A stretch of 55,385 nucleotides of DNA from Riemerella anatipestifer (GTDB lineage Bacteria; Bacteroidota; Bacteroidia; Flavobacteriales; Weeksellaceae): contig NZ_QXHU01000003.1 in the NCBI RefSeq assembly GCF_009663465.1, forward strand, positions 292,830 to 348,214. Direction: 5' to 3'. Shown piece by piece: positions 17,042 to 24,684 of the stretch (the stretch's first letter is position 1; every line of letters begins with the position of its first letter). Under the pieces are notes generated by a model that saw nothing but the letters and a program-made list of their open reading frames with translations, did not search any database and was not told the DNA's origin. The position numbers and the translations under genes were made by a program.

Positions 17042-17847
17042 TTCTATTTATGCAATCTCTAGCGCCTTTAAAATATTTGGTTCCCTCTAAAACAATATTT
17101 CTATCAATTAAATACAATTCCTGCCACGCGGTAGCTTCATCTTTTGCAAATTGCCTCGCTGGCCATACACCCGTACCAACAACCCAACCATTGGGAGTGT
17201 CATAAATTGGAGGGATATTCCTGTTTTTGAAATAATGTATTGCAGCTAAAATATGCTCGTGTTTCCATTGATAAAGTGGAGAAAATCGTGTAATCCCCTC
17301 TTGATTAGTATAAATATTGGTTCCTCTACCTACATAATTTCCATCTTGTAATCTTCTCCCTAGAATAATAATATCCAAATCATTTTCCTTGAAATATTCT
17401 TTTTGCCCTCGGTGTTGGATTTTCCTAAACCATTTCGCTGCATTAGTAGAATTAGGGAAAAGCATTTCTGGATTTTCTGCCACATAGTTCAAACCAATGT
17501 TGGCATCAAAAACAGTAAGCCCTTTGGGCTTGTTTTTACTTACCCACCCCGTAAATGCTGGATATTCAATAGGAGAAGACACAGCTAAAATACAGTTCTC
17601 AATTCCCGCTAATTCACAAACGATTTGCAAAGCGATAGAATCTTTGCCTCCAGACCAAGAATAAGCCGTTTTTTTTACCTTTCGTCTTATTCTGAATATC
17701 TAACACCGTTTCGTCTATCAAAGCTGTAATTTCAGCCTTAGAAACATAATCTTCTATGTTATTCCAAACTTTTACGAAATCTTCGTTTTTAGAATTTTGC
17801 TTTTTCCCTAATACTAACTTTGCCACATTACTACTTTTTAAGTGCAC
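17034..17847 (-). pseudogene. PAPS-reductase-like (PP-loop) protein, frameshifted at an A8 run
   Basis: Two overlapping frames make one protein. The first part (17614-17847, GTG starts at 17847 or 17826) runs into a stop, while the second (17034-17630) begins at an internal codon. Joined at the A8 run (plus-strand T8 at 17669-17676) the protein reads TAYSWSGGKDSIALQIVCEL, with the SGGKDS PP-loop of the phosphoadenosine phosphosulfate reductase/ATP pyrophosphatase family, followed by ILGRRLQDGNYVGRG and FSPLYQWKHEHILAAIHYF. With seven A the frame would be intact, so this is either a real inactivating indel, a sequencing error, or a site of transcriptional slippage. Phage members are linked to sulfur or DNA/tRNA modification; substrate unknown. 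It overlaps the head-protein start by eight bases. Confidence 0.8.
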
Positions 17848-18559
17848 AACTTTCTAACTCTGGTCTATCTTCTGTTAGGAAAATTGTTTGAGCCATCATT
17901 TTAAATCCACTCATCTTTTCCCTAAAAGTCTCAATGCTTTCCTCTGGATGCACAGAATCTATTGCGGCATATTCTCCAATAGCATTAAACTGATGGGATA
18001 CTCCTCTTGGAATTTGCATATCCACAAAAGAATTTTCAGGAACGATAAGGTTATATCTTATTTTCTCTACTCCCTCTGGGGTGTCAGGTAAGATATCCTC
18101 AAACACTTCTGGTTGAAAAGGCGTTACTCCTTTTATATTTGTGATTTCAAACGGCGCCAATGAACCTACTCTGATTTGAGTACCTGGACCAGTCATCATA
18201 CGGACAAACCTTAATCCAGTATGAATGTGCATACGCGAACAAATACCTCGCTCCTCTACATTAAAAAAGTCCATAATGTACCTATCGGCGAAATACTCCT
18301 CAAAAGGCTTTTCTGCCATATATACCTCGCCCTCTTCAAAGGTTTGATAACGAACGATGCCGTCTTCATCTGGTGTATTAGCTTGTTCTGATACAGACGC
18401 ATTTCTAACAATTTGTTGAAATTCTGAAACCACCACCTTTGCCACTTCTGCAGGTAACTTCATAATCGGAGTTACAACATTAAAATTAGGGTCTTGAAAC
18501 CCTGCAATGTCGTGGATTTCATTCTCTGAATCTGGATTGATTTTCATTAGTTTTTCCAT
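17831..18559 (-). CDS. Cupin-like protein in phage head operon
   Basis: A 242-residue protein started at ATG 18559 (MEKLMKINPDSENEIHDIAG); the longer reading to 18631 would overlap the portal gene. A histidine-containing beta region SRMHIHTGLRFVRMM and a later VDMQIPRGVSHQFNAIGEY, followed by HPEESIETFRE, look like the two metal-binding motifs of a cupin barrel. It lies between portal and the PAPS-reductase-like gene and ends 17 bases inside the latter's longest reading. Possible roles are metal-dependent small-molecule chemistry coupled to its neighbour or a structural head role; neither is shown. Confidence 0.55.
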   Translation of the reverse strand: MEKLMKINPDSENEIHDIAGFQDPNFNVVTPIMKLPAEVAKVVVSEFQQIVRNASVSEQANTPDEDGIVRYQTFEEGEVYMAEKPFEEYFADRYIMDFFNVEERGICSRMHIHTGLRFVRMMTGPGTQIRVGSLAPFEITNIKGVTPFQPEVFEDILPDTPEGVEKIRYNLIVPENSFVDMQIPRGVSHQFNAIGEYAAIDSVHPEESIETFREKMSGFKMMAQTIFLTEDRPELESCALKK

Positions 18560-18561
18560 AG

Positions 18562-19992
18562 TTATAGTGTTATAGATTGAAATATATCTTTCTGTTTTTC
18601 CTCTTCGATTTCTGTCTTTATGATTTTCCATTCTTCCTGAATATCTTCTGCCAAATTGCCTAACATAACCGAGCCTTGGTGAGAAACAATAGGCTTATTT
18701 CCGTTCGCTGTCATCAACATCTCAATTTTAGATTTCAAGTCATCAATCATATAAGGGTTGAATTTAGGCTTAATACTTAGGTTATTAGACGCTTTTTCTA
18801 AACTTGGATCGAGCAATTTTCCCACATAGGTTTTGAGCAAGTTAAATCGTCTTTCATAATATTCGTCCCAAATTTCCTCTTTCTCCAATACCTTTAAATG
18901 AGCATCCATAAATAACATCTTTAGCATTACTCCACTAATTTGGTTTAGTGCCTTAACACTTTCAAAAGACACATCTGGTGTTTGAGTGAACTTGAAAATA
19001 TTAGATAAACGGGTGGATATTTCTAATTTTATACTTTCTGGAGAATGGTCCCAAGATAAGATGTGCGCTTTAGTCCCAATAGAGCCTTGTATTACGCCAT
19101 TTGCTTCTCCTGCTTGTGGTGTAGACATTAGCTCTCCCTCAATAAAAATTTTGGGTGCAGCGTGATAATCGTTTATCTCTGCGTGGCGAGAAAACAACAA
19201 TTCCAAACGCTCAATATCCGATTGGACATCTCTCCATTCTGCATTCTCCTGACTTGCATAAATAACGGGGATTTTGCCAATAGTTTGGCTTAAATCCAAG
19301 TAAACAGGAATTTCATTATTACCATCTGTAATTTGGTCTTTTTCCCAAATACCGTTGGTCTTTTTGTATCGTTGATATTCAGATGAAGTATATACATCTA
19401 AATACTCTTGTTTTCCAACAGAAAAAGCTCTTGCAAAAGCCCTCAATTTATCGTATCTATCAAAATGCGGATAGAGATTTTCTCCATTCCAAGGCGTTAG
19501 CAATTTTACTCGGATTTTGTACTCACACGGAAAGCCATATTCCTCGTGAGTTTCTGTTTTTTCATAATACCAAACTTCGGCCACTTCTGTAGCTCTGTAA
19601 CATTCTCTTGCTACTTTTCTGTTGAATGTAGCGGTTTTGTTGTCATCTAATATCTTCTTAACAGCATTAAATACCTTTTCCTCGTCCGAGTTTTCTTTAA
19701 AGTGGCTTTTAACCAATTCCACCTCATTACCAAATCCAAACACGACCGCTGTATTAACTATCTTCTTTTGAAAAGGAGCGGAGATACGATTAACTTTTTT
19801 AATCCCCGTAACTTGACCTTCTTTGTCTTTAATCTGTTTATCGGATAAGTATTCCGTCTTCATCACTTTATGTTGAGACACCTCCCACTCTTCCTTTAAT
19901 TCTTTTATATCGGCTCTACCCTCTCGCTCTGTAGTGAGTGCTTTTACCTGTTCTTGCAGGTCTTCTGTTTTCGTAAATTCTGATATTTTCAT
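18562..19992 (-). CDS. Phage portal protein
   Basis: A 476-residue protein following the large terminase, the standard portal position. SPP1-type portal features: NRISAPFQKKIVNTAVVFGF near the N-terminus, LTPWNGENLYPHFDRYDKLR in the middle, QNAEWRDVQSDIERLELLFSRHAE (long helix), and Asp/Glu/Lys-rich C-terminus. It forms the dodecameric DNA channel at one capsid vertex. The stop lies two bases from the start of the cupin-like gene. The last codons and stop fall in a 20-bp sequence repeated at 35,684. Confidence 0.85.
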   Translation of the reverse strand: MKISEFTKTEDLQEQVKALTTEREGRADIKELKEEWEVSQHKVMKTEYLSDKQIKDKEGQVTGIKKVNRISAPFQKKIVNTAVVFGFGNEVELVKSHFKENSDEEKVFNAVKKILDDNKTATFNRKVARECYRATEVAEVWYYEKTETHEEYGFPCEYKIRVKLLTPWNGENLYPHFDRYDKLRAFARAFSVGKQEYLDVYTSSEYQRYKKTNGIWEKDQITDGNNEIPVYLDLSQTIGKIPVIYASQENAEWRDVQSDIERLELLFSRHAEINDYHAAPKIFIEGELMSTPQAGEANGVIQGSIGTKAHILSWDHSPESIKLEISTRLSNIFKFTQTPDVSFESVKALNQISGVMLKMLFMDAHLKVLEKEEIWDEYYERRFNLLKTYVGKLLDPSLEKASNNLSIKPKFNPYMIDDLKSKIEMLMTANGNKPIVSHQGSVMLGNLAEDIQEEWKIIKTEIEEEKQKDIFQSITL

Positions 19993-20008
19993 TTTGTATT
20001 AGTTTTCT

Positions 20009-21481
20009 TTACCATAAAATATTTTGAACCTCTTGGGCATTATTGTTGTTCAAGTGGTAACTTATTTGATAACCGAGTAAATCGACATCTTCATCGTGTG
20101 AAGCGTTTGGAAAGCCACATACTTCTTCTAAAAACTCTTCGTTCCAAGCCCCCTCTACCAAAAACACTCGCCCACTCTCTACTGTAGGAGAAGCGGCGTG
20201 TAATCTGGTCTTTTTATCATCGGTCGGTGCAGGAATTTCAGCTACATTCAATTTTGTAAATGTTTTAAGCGTTTGAACCACCGACTTCCCAGATGCTTTG
20301 GGTTCTATTCTAATGGTTGAATAAGCGTCATAACCCTGTGATTTCACATAATCGGGGACAAACTTTATCAACTCAGGAAATTCTTTACGCACCTTTCGCC
20401 TGTCAGTTATGTAAATGTTATTACCAATCTTGCACGATGCGTGTATGCCCGTTGGGTCATTCTCCGATTTATCCGTATAAGCGGTATCCATAAAAAAATG
20501 AATGGTAGTCCGTTGTTTGGATTTCATTTTATAGAACTCATCTCTACTAATAATTGTAAACCATTCTTTCTTGACAATGTCGCCATCTTCCGATGTTGGT
20601 TTTTCCAAAAACTGCCCATTATATCCTCTTGTTCCTAAATCAACTTTCGCCTCATCTAACGCTTTTCTGTCTAATCGGACAGGGTCTAACAATCCATCTT
20701 TGTAGTTATCCTCTAATTCGGGAGGAATAGGCTTCGTTTTTTCCGTTATTTCCGCAGGGAGCTTGATATGTTTAATACTCTCTCCCTTTTTCCCCAACAA
20801 ATAGCCTGAAACATCTTTTTCGTGAAGCCTTTGCATTACGGTAACGGTTACCGAAACCACTTTGTTGACCTTCCTTGACGATAAGGTTTTAGTGTGGTCT
20901 TCCGCTTGTTTTCTATGAGCTTCGCTTTCTGCTTGTTTTGGATTTTGTGGGTCATCGTTAATGATGATATGGGCGTGTTTACCCGTAATAGCACCACCGG
21001 TAGAAGTAGTGTATCTTGCGCCATTCTGCGTATTATCGTAAGCCTGCTTTCCGCTCTTATCTTTTCGTATTGCAACATAAGGAAATAGTTTTTGATATTT
21101 CTTTGAGTTAATAATATCTCTGCTTTTAATAGCGTGTTCTGTCGCTATATCTGCTGCATAAGAATTAGAGATAATTCTGATAGTTGGATCTACTGCCCAT
21201 AACCAAGCGGGCCACATAATTGTTACAATGGTTGATTTTGTAGTTCCAGGTGGAATATTTATCAACAGGTCGTGTAGCTTCGGTTTTCTATCAAAAACAT
21301 TTTGAGCAACCTTTTGCAATTCATCACACAAGTAAGGGATATGCCAATTCCAAACGGGTATCTCTGGGATAATTTCTTTCCAAAATAACTTTACAAAATA
21401 GAAAAAAGACTTTTTGCACTCGTCCGCCTGAACGAGATATGCTAATGGTGCTATCTTTTCTATTTTGTTTGTGTTATTCAT
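20009..21481 (-). CDS. terL: Terminase large subunit
   Basis: A 490-residue packaging motor. ATPase: a deviant Walker A NIPPGTTKST at about 75-84 and Walker B HIIINDDPQN at about 171-180, with the TTSTGGAITGKHA loop between. Nuclease (RNase H fold): MDTAYTDKSENDPTG around 331-345 supplies the first acidic residues, and HDEDVDLLGYQ near 464-474 the last. Overlaps the small subunit by eight bases. The family usually cleaves concatemers during headful or cos packaging; which type cannot be told here. Confidence 0.95.
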   Translation of the reverse strand: MNNTNKIEKIAPLAYLVQADECKKSFFYFVKLFWKEIIPEIPVWNWHIPYLCDELQKVAQNVFDRKPKLHDLLINIPPGTTKSTIVTIMWPAWLWAVDPTIRIISNSYAADIATEHAIKSRDIINSKKYQKLFPYVAIRKDKSGKQAYDNTQNGARYTTSTGGAITGKHAHIIINDDPQNPKQAESEAHRKQAEDHTKTLSSRKVNKVVSVTVTVMQRLHEKDVSGYLLGKKGESIKHIKLPAEITEKTKPIPPELEDNYKDGLLDPVRLDRKALDEAKVDLGTRGYNGQFLEKPTSEDGDIVKKEWFTIISRDEFYKMKSKQRTTIHFFMDTAYTDKSENDPTGIHASCKIGNNIYITDRRKVRKEFPELIKFVPDYVKSQGYDAYSTIRIEPKASGKSVVQTLKTFTKLNVAEIPAPTDDKKTRLHAASPTVESGRVFLVEGAWNEEFLEEVCGFPNASHDEDVDLLGYQISYHLNNNNAQEVQNILW

Positions 21482-22049
21482 CGTCTTGGTCTAACTCTTC
21501 TGCTAATTTCAATAAGGATTCCCTTTGTTTCTCCGATAAGTTTTTTAATACCTGCTCGGGGTTCTTTATTGTTGTGTTTATATCTGCCTCAAATTTATTT
21601 GGTGCGTAATCGCCCTCTATCTTGGATATTTCGGCTCTTATATCTTTTATGGTGCTTTCTATCTTGGAAACCTCTAAAGCGGTCAGACCTCGCTCTTGCG
21701 AGATGTATACACCTTGGCTAAAAGTATACGCTAATGTCTTACCTTTAGCAAGGAAATCCTCTAGTCTTTTTATTTGCTTCTCTAACCCTGCTAACCTGTC
21801 AATTTTTGTAGAAATAGCTTTCTTTCTTTCCTCTATCTCTATGCTCGCTGTTTCTTCTATTACCTTGTCGCTAATTTTCTTTTGGTATGCCTGAAACTCC
21901 TCTGTTGCTTTTTTCCAGTCTTTTATAAAGGTGTTTTCTTTTTTACCCCATTTTACCCCATATTTACCCCAGCAATCCACATAAGACAAAGTAGGCTCGC
22001 TTTTCAGCAAGTCTAATATCCATTGTTGTCTTGTCTTTGGATTGTTCAT
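21474..22049 (-). CDS. Terminase small subunit-like protein
   Basis: A 191-residue protein immediately before the large subunit. An N-terminal HTH-like part (TRQQWILDLLKSEPTLSYVD, GKYGVKWGKKENTFIKDWKK) is followed by a long coiled-coil (ETASIEIEERKKAISTKID, LEKQIKRLEDFLAKGK) for oligomerisation. This is the layout of small terminases that bind the packaging site. First gene of the late operon, after the terminator at 22117-22151. Confidence 0.78.
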   Translation of the reverse strand: MNNPKTRQQWILDLLKSEPTLSYVDCWGKYGVKWGKKENTFIKDWKKATEEFQAYQKKISDKVIEETASIEIEERKKAISTKIDRLAGLEKQIKRLEDFLAKGKTLAYTFSQGVYISQERGLTALEVSKIESTIKDIRAEISKIEGDYAPNKFEADINTTIKNPEQVLKNLSEKQRESLLKLAEELDQDDE

Positions 22050-22116
22050 CTTCTTACCCTCTAAAATCTAATCGTAATTACTCTGTATTTGTACTCTATT
22101 CTTTTTGTTAAATTTT

Positions 22117-22151
22117 AAAAAACCCCAACCGACTATTACAGCCAGCCGGGG
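22117..22151 (-). terminator. Terminator between middle genes/tRNA and late genes
   Basis: On the minus strand CCCCGGCTG and CGGTTGGGG (plus coordinates 22123-22151) form a nine-pair stem with some G-T pairs, followed by TTTTTT. It separates the early/middle transcript and tRNA-like gene from the terminase genes. Confidence 0.6.
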
Positions 22152-22190
22152 AAACCAAAACAAAGCCACCAAGCTCTGAAATATCTAAAG

Positions 22191-22212
22191 AGGGCTGTTA
22201 GCTCCGCCCTCA
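22191..22212 (-). other. Perfect 6-bp hairpin downstream of tRNA-like gene
   Basis: GAGGGC (22191-22196) and GCCCTC (22207-22212) enclose a 10-base loop; minus-strand reading continues CTCTTTAG. It may help end or process the tRNA-like transcript. The rest of 22050-22313 carries no convincing gene. Confidence 0.4.
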
Positions 22213-22313
22213 CGAGCACTACTTTTTCTGTTAAGGTTGAAAATGATTTACAAAACACCTGCGTTTATAACCGTTTTATAGACTCGCTCAAAACGCCTAT
22301 GCACCTGTCTTGT

Positions 22314-22426
22314 GAAGTGGGCAGGACTCGAACCTGCACGAGTTTATCCCTTTCTTGATACGTCTAACAATACTCGGTAGTGCCATCGCACCTCTGATTA
22401 GCGTCTACCAATTCCGCCACCACTTC
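22314..22426 (-). tRNA. tRNA-Leu-like gene with an expanded anticodon region
   Basis: The minus strand shows a perfect 7-bp acceptor stem (GAAGTGG/CCACTTC, 22426-22420 and 22320-22314), discriminator A at 22313, the D-arm signature TGGCGGAATTGGTAGACGC typical of leucine tRNAs, and a perfect T arm GCAGG-TTCGAGT-CCTGC. CCA is not encoded. The total is 113 nt, against about 85 for normal tRNA-Leu. The extra length lies between D and T arms: CTAAT/GTTAG could form the anticodon stem around a loop of about 28 nt that holds its own GTGC-GATG-GCAC hairpin. A TCAG near the loop start could be U33 plus a CAG anticodon if the rest is an insertion. Whether it makes a functional tRNA is unclear. Confidence 0.7.
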
Positions 22427-22433
22427 TTTTGTT

Positions 22434-22535
22434 CTATCTTTTTCTATTAAAAAACTCTTTTATAATTCTGAATATGAAAAGATAGAAAACAACCAATATA
22501 GGGACCCCTACCAAAAGATAAAGAGTGAACTTCAT
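22434..22535 (-). CDS. 33-residue single-span membrane peptide
   Basis: ATG at 22535, stop TAG at 22434-22436. After MKFTLY comes one hydrophobic helix (LLVGVPILVVFYLFIF) and a basic end (KEFFNRKR). It sits between the lipoprotein gene and the tRNA-like gene, seven bases from the latter. Size and layout resemble small phage membrane or holin-like peptides, but no lysis gene is next to it. Function unknown. Confidence 0.5.
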   Translation of the reverse strand: MKFTLYLLVGVPILVVFYLFIFRIIKEFFNRKR

Positions 22536-22539
22536 TTTT

Positions 22540-22941
22540 TTATTTAATTAAGATTGGTACATTAGCCTCTGTCGGTATGAAGTATTTATCCCCTTTATTT
22601 CCTTTTATAGACTGAATTTGTAAATACTTTATATATTCAGGATTGCCATTTATTGCTTTACCTATTGCTTCAATAGATTGTGCCTCTGCTTCTGCCTTTT
22701 TTATAGTTGCTAACGCATCATTTTCTGCAACTTTCAATCTTGCCTGTGATGCTAAAATTGAACTCTCACTTTTAGCCTTTGCCTCTTCTATCATTGCTTT
22801 TTTAGAACTTTCAGCTTCAAGTAAAATAGCTTTACCATTACTCTCTGCATCTTTTTGTTGCTGTTCTCTATTAAAATCATAGCAACTGGTAAGGCAAAAA
22901 ATACCCAACAAACCAAATAATAGAATAATTCTCTTTTTCAT
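22540..22941 (-). CDS. Prophage lipoprotein with SPFH/prohibitin-like coiled coil
   Basis: A 133-residue protein with a lipoprotein signal peptide (KKRIILLFGLLGIFCLTSCYD; lipobox LTSC, Cys about residue 20). The remainder is an Ala/Glu/Lys coiled coil (ATIKKAEAEAQSIEAIGKAI), reminiscent of the C-terminal part of SPFH-domain proteins such as prohibitin. Transcribed from a region with the shared palindrome at 22990-23006 and a TATATTTG box. Could alter the lysogen's envelope, for example in superinfection exclusion (speculative). Confidence 0.7.
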   Translation of the reverse strand: MKKRIILLFGLLGIFCLTSCYDFNREQQQKDAESNGKAILLEAESSKKAMIEEAKAKSESSILASQARLKVAENDALATIKKAEAEAQSIEAIGKAINGNPEYIKYLQIQSIKGNKGDKYFIPTEANVPILIK

Positions 22942-22970
22942 TGTTTCTCTTTTTTAATTAAAAAAATCTA

Positions 22971-23006
22971 CTGCAAATATAGTAAAAATTGTATCTAATA
23001 GATACA
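22971..23006 (-). promoter_or_regulatory. Promoter with shared palindromic operator (copy 2)
   Basis: TGTATC-TAATA-GATACA at 22990-23006 lies just upstream of a minus-strand TATATTTG -7 box, covering the -33 region of the lipoprotein promoter. Core identical to copies at 14393 and 29887 except one pyrimidine. Confidence 0.65.
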
Positions 23007-23009
23007 GAT

Positions 23010-23630
23010 TTAGGTGTTTTTTTTACCTAAAATACTTCCTACCAAATCTATAAACCGTTTGGTTTCAAGTTGGTTCGGTGTAGTTCGCAACAACTTCCAA
23101 CCGAGCCTTGTAGCTTCGTTATATTTCTCCATATCTTTCAAAAAACCAGCTCCTCTTGTATGCCTTCCACCTGTCCATACCCCTCCTTCAACCTCAATCG
23201 CTAATTTTTCTTCTACAAAAGCAAAATCAAATCTCCATCTCCTACTGGGGTGGAACTTAAATTCCTCTGTTGGCTCAACACCCAATTCGGAAAAACACAG
23301 CTTTGGAAATAAAGAATATTTATTTTGCGTACTCTTATTTTTAGTTAGCTTGAGCAAAATATTGTTGTATTTCATAGATAGGTGTCTAATGATTATTAAA
23401 TCATTCTCTACACTTTTTAAATAATGAGAAATTGTCGGCTGTTCCGTGTTCAAAAATTTAGATATTTCAGTTTGAGGTATCCCCAAATTCTTATATGCTA
23501 TTTTAGCAAACAACATTCTTGAGAAAACTTTGTTTTGTTCTCTTGATTTTGATTTTAGCTCTTTCATTGTAATTTGCATTTCTGCATTTACAATTTTAGC
23601 AAGCTGTGTTAGTGTTAGTTTTGTTTTCAT
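23010..23630 (-). CDS. Fusion of DnaA-like HTH and DUF559-type endonuclease
   Basis: A 206-residue protein. Residues about 29-75 (SREQNKVFSRMLFAKIAYKN, then IPQTEISKFLNTEQPTISHY) resemble the domain IV helix-turn-helix of DnaA. Residues about 125-200 look like a DUF559/very-short-patch-repair-like PD-(D/E)XK fold: RRWRFDFAF (Asp135), AIEVEGGVW (Glu146, Glu148), GWKLLRTTP. This suggests a sequence-directed nicking or cutting enzyme in replication or packaging. The catalytic assignment is by motif; the exact role is unknown. Confidence 0.65.
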   Translation of the reverse strand: MKTKLTLTQLAKIVNAEMQITMKELKSKSREQNKVFSRMLFAKIAYKNLGIPQTEISKFLNTEQPTISHYLKSVENDLIIIRHLSMKYNNILLKLTKNKSTQNKYSLFPKLCFSELGVEPTEEFKFHPSRRWRFDFAFVEEKLAIEVEGGVWTGGRHTRGAGFLKDMEKYNEATRLGWKLLRTTPNQLETKRFIDLVGSILGKKNT

Positions 23631-23648
23631 ACCTCAATAATAATTATC

Positions 23649-23921
23649 TTATAAGTTTTCTTCTACAAAAATATGAACTGGAAAAAGACGGTTTATAAGC
23701 TGACAAGTGCCTATATATTTAAGGTTTTTGGTGTTAAATATATGCCCCGTTCCAACCATTACAAGTTTAACCTCTTCTTTTTCGGCTTCTGGGTTTGCTA
23801 AAGCCCATAAACAGGGCTTACCATGTTGTTCCTGCACAGTCAATATTTCTGCTCCTTTCTGCATTGAAATGATTTGTTCGTCCTCTACTTGTAAGCTGTA
23901 TTTGAAAATTACTTTTTTCAT
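23649..23921 (-). CDS. DUF7352-type small phage protein
   Basis: A 90-residue protein beginning MKKVIFKYSLQVEDEQIISM with the pattern TVQEQHGKPCLWALANPEAE and MVGTGHIFNTKNLKYIGTCQ, which I associate with a widespread short phage family (DUF7352). Predicted small beta-barrel. Function unknown. Its start lies eight bases from the end of the broken gene upstream. Confidence 0.6.
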   Translation of the reverse strand: MKKVIFKYSLQVEDEQIISMQKGAEILTVQEQHGKPCLWALANPEAEKEEVKLVMVGTGHIFNTKNLKYIGTCQLINRLFPVHIFVEENL

Positions 23922-23928
23922 AGTCTTT

Positions 23929-24185
23929 TTATCTTAATCTTATTACTAATTTTTCTGATATATAAGTTTTTCCCATTTTCAGAGTAGCGTAGTCTTCTAC
24001 ATCTACCTGCTTTTGGTCTATTTCCCCCGTTACCTCATCTTTTCTGATATGTAATACACAGGGGTGTCTCTTCCACCTACAACCTTATCAACCACGGTGT
24101 ATTTGTATGGCTGTTGTTCTATTCTGAAAAAGAATAGAAATGCTCCTGCTAGGAGTAGGACGATTATTATTACTTTCGTTTTCAT
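23929..24185 (-). pseudogene. Small membrane protein gene with a frameshift
   Basis: ATG at 24185 encodes an N-terminal signal-anchor (KVIIIVLLLAGAFLFFF) and KYTVVDKVVGGRDTPVYYIS, then stops at 24030-24032 after 51 codons. One frame over, the reading continues at GAAAAG as DEVTGEIDQKQVDVEDYATL and MGKTYISEKLVIRLR to a stop at 23929. Adding one A to the run would give an intact protein of about 85 residues. The second half looks coding, so I read this as a one-base deletion or sequencing error. Confidence 0.55.
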
Positions 24186-24311
24186 TTATTCTAAAATTTT
24201 TGGATTTTCGTATATGTTACCAACTATTCTAAATACTTCACTTTGAATAGGAAATGTCCAAATAAGCTCTTTGTCAAAAGGTTTTTGTCCTATGTGAAAA
24301 ATTTTAGCCAT
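24186..24311 (-). CDS. 41-residue hypothetical protein
   Basis: ATG at 24311, stop abutting the next ATG (24185). Sequence starts MAKIFHIGQKPFDKELIWTF. The tight spacing on both sides and coding-like composition support it. No family recognised. Confidence 0.5.
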   Translation of the reverse strand: MAKIFHIGQKPFDKELIWTFPIQSEVFRIVGNIYENPKILE

Positions 24312-24313
24312 AA

Positions 24314-24529
24314 TTACAACTCTTTTAACTTTATTAGTTTCTTTAGAAATTTTATCTGTTTTTCAATTTCAATAATTGAACCTTCTATCATTCCAAGTAA
24401 ATGACCTCCTAGATAACTGAAACGCAATTCCTCTGCACTATTGATAACATCTATCTTTTGCTTTTGTAATTTTTCAAGTCTTTTGTTGAGCCTTTTTATT
24501 TCAATTTCCATTGGTTTGTTTGCACTCAT
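24314..24529 (-). CDS. Short coiled-coil prophage protein
   Basis: A 71-residue protein made almost entirely of heptad-like helix (EIEIKRLNKRLEKLQKQK, then IEIEKQIKFLKKLIKLKEL) broken by FSYLGGHLLGMIEG. Its ATG overlaps the stop of the Cys-rich gene upstream (24529-24531). Unknown function; probably a dimer or adaptor. Confidence 0.55.
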   Translation of the reverse strand: MSANKPMEIEIKRLNKRLEKLQKQKIDVINSAEELRFSYLGGHLLGMIEGSIIEIEKQIKFLKKLIKLKEL

Positions 24530-24684
24530 TATTTTCTAATTAAATGTTTACATTTTCCGTCTTTAAATTCAAACATTGATAGTGGGACTATTCCGTTCCC
24601 ATTGTCTAGCCATCTTAGGCATTGTTCTTTTAAGGGACACTCTTTGTTAGCACATCGGCTAATATCGTTAGGGAGTTTTCTCAT
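24529..24684 (-). CDS. 51-residue Cys-rich (zinc-type) phage protein
   Basis: ATG at 24684. It contains RCANKECPLKEQCLRWLDN and a later Cys (KDGKCKHLIRK), giving a C-x4-C-x5-C...C spacing that could bind zinc. Overlaps the end of the upstream gene by 17 bases and the next gene by three. Small four-Cys proteins of this type are frequent in Bacteroidota phages. Confidence 0.55.
   Translation of the reverse strand: MRKLPNDISRCANKECPLKEQCLRWLDNGNGIVPLSMFEFKDGKCKHLIRK

Noticed and set aside
17640-17690. Programmed -1 frameshift in the PAPS-reductase-like gene
   Set aside because: Joining the halves needs +1 (or -2), not -1, and no canonical heptamer fits; an A7/A8 length change or slippage explains it better.
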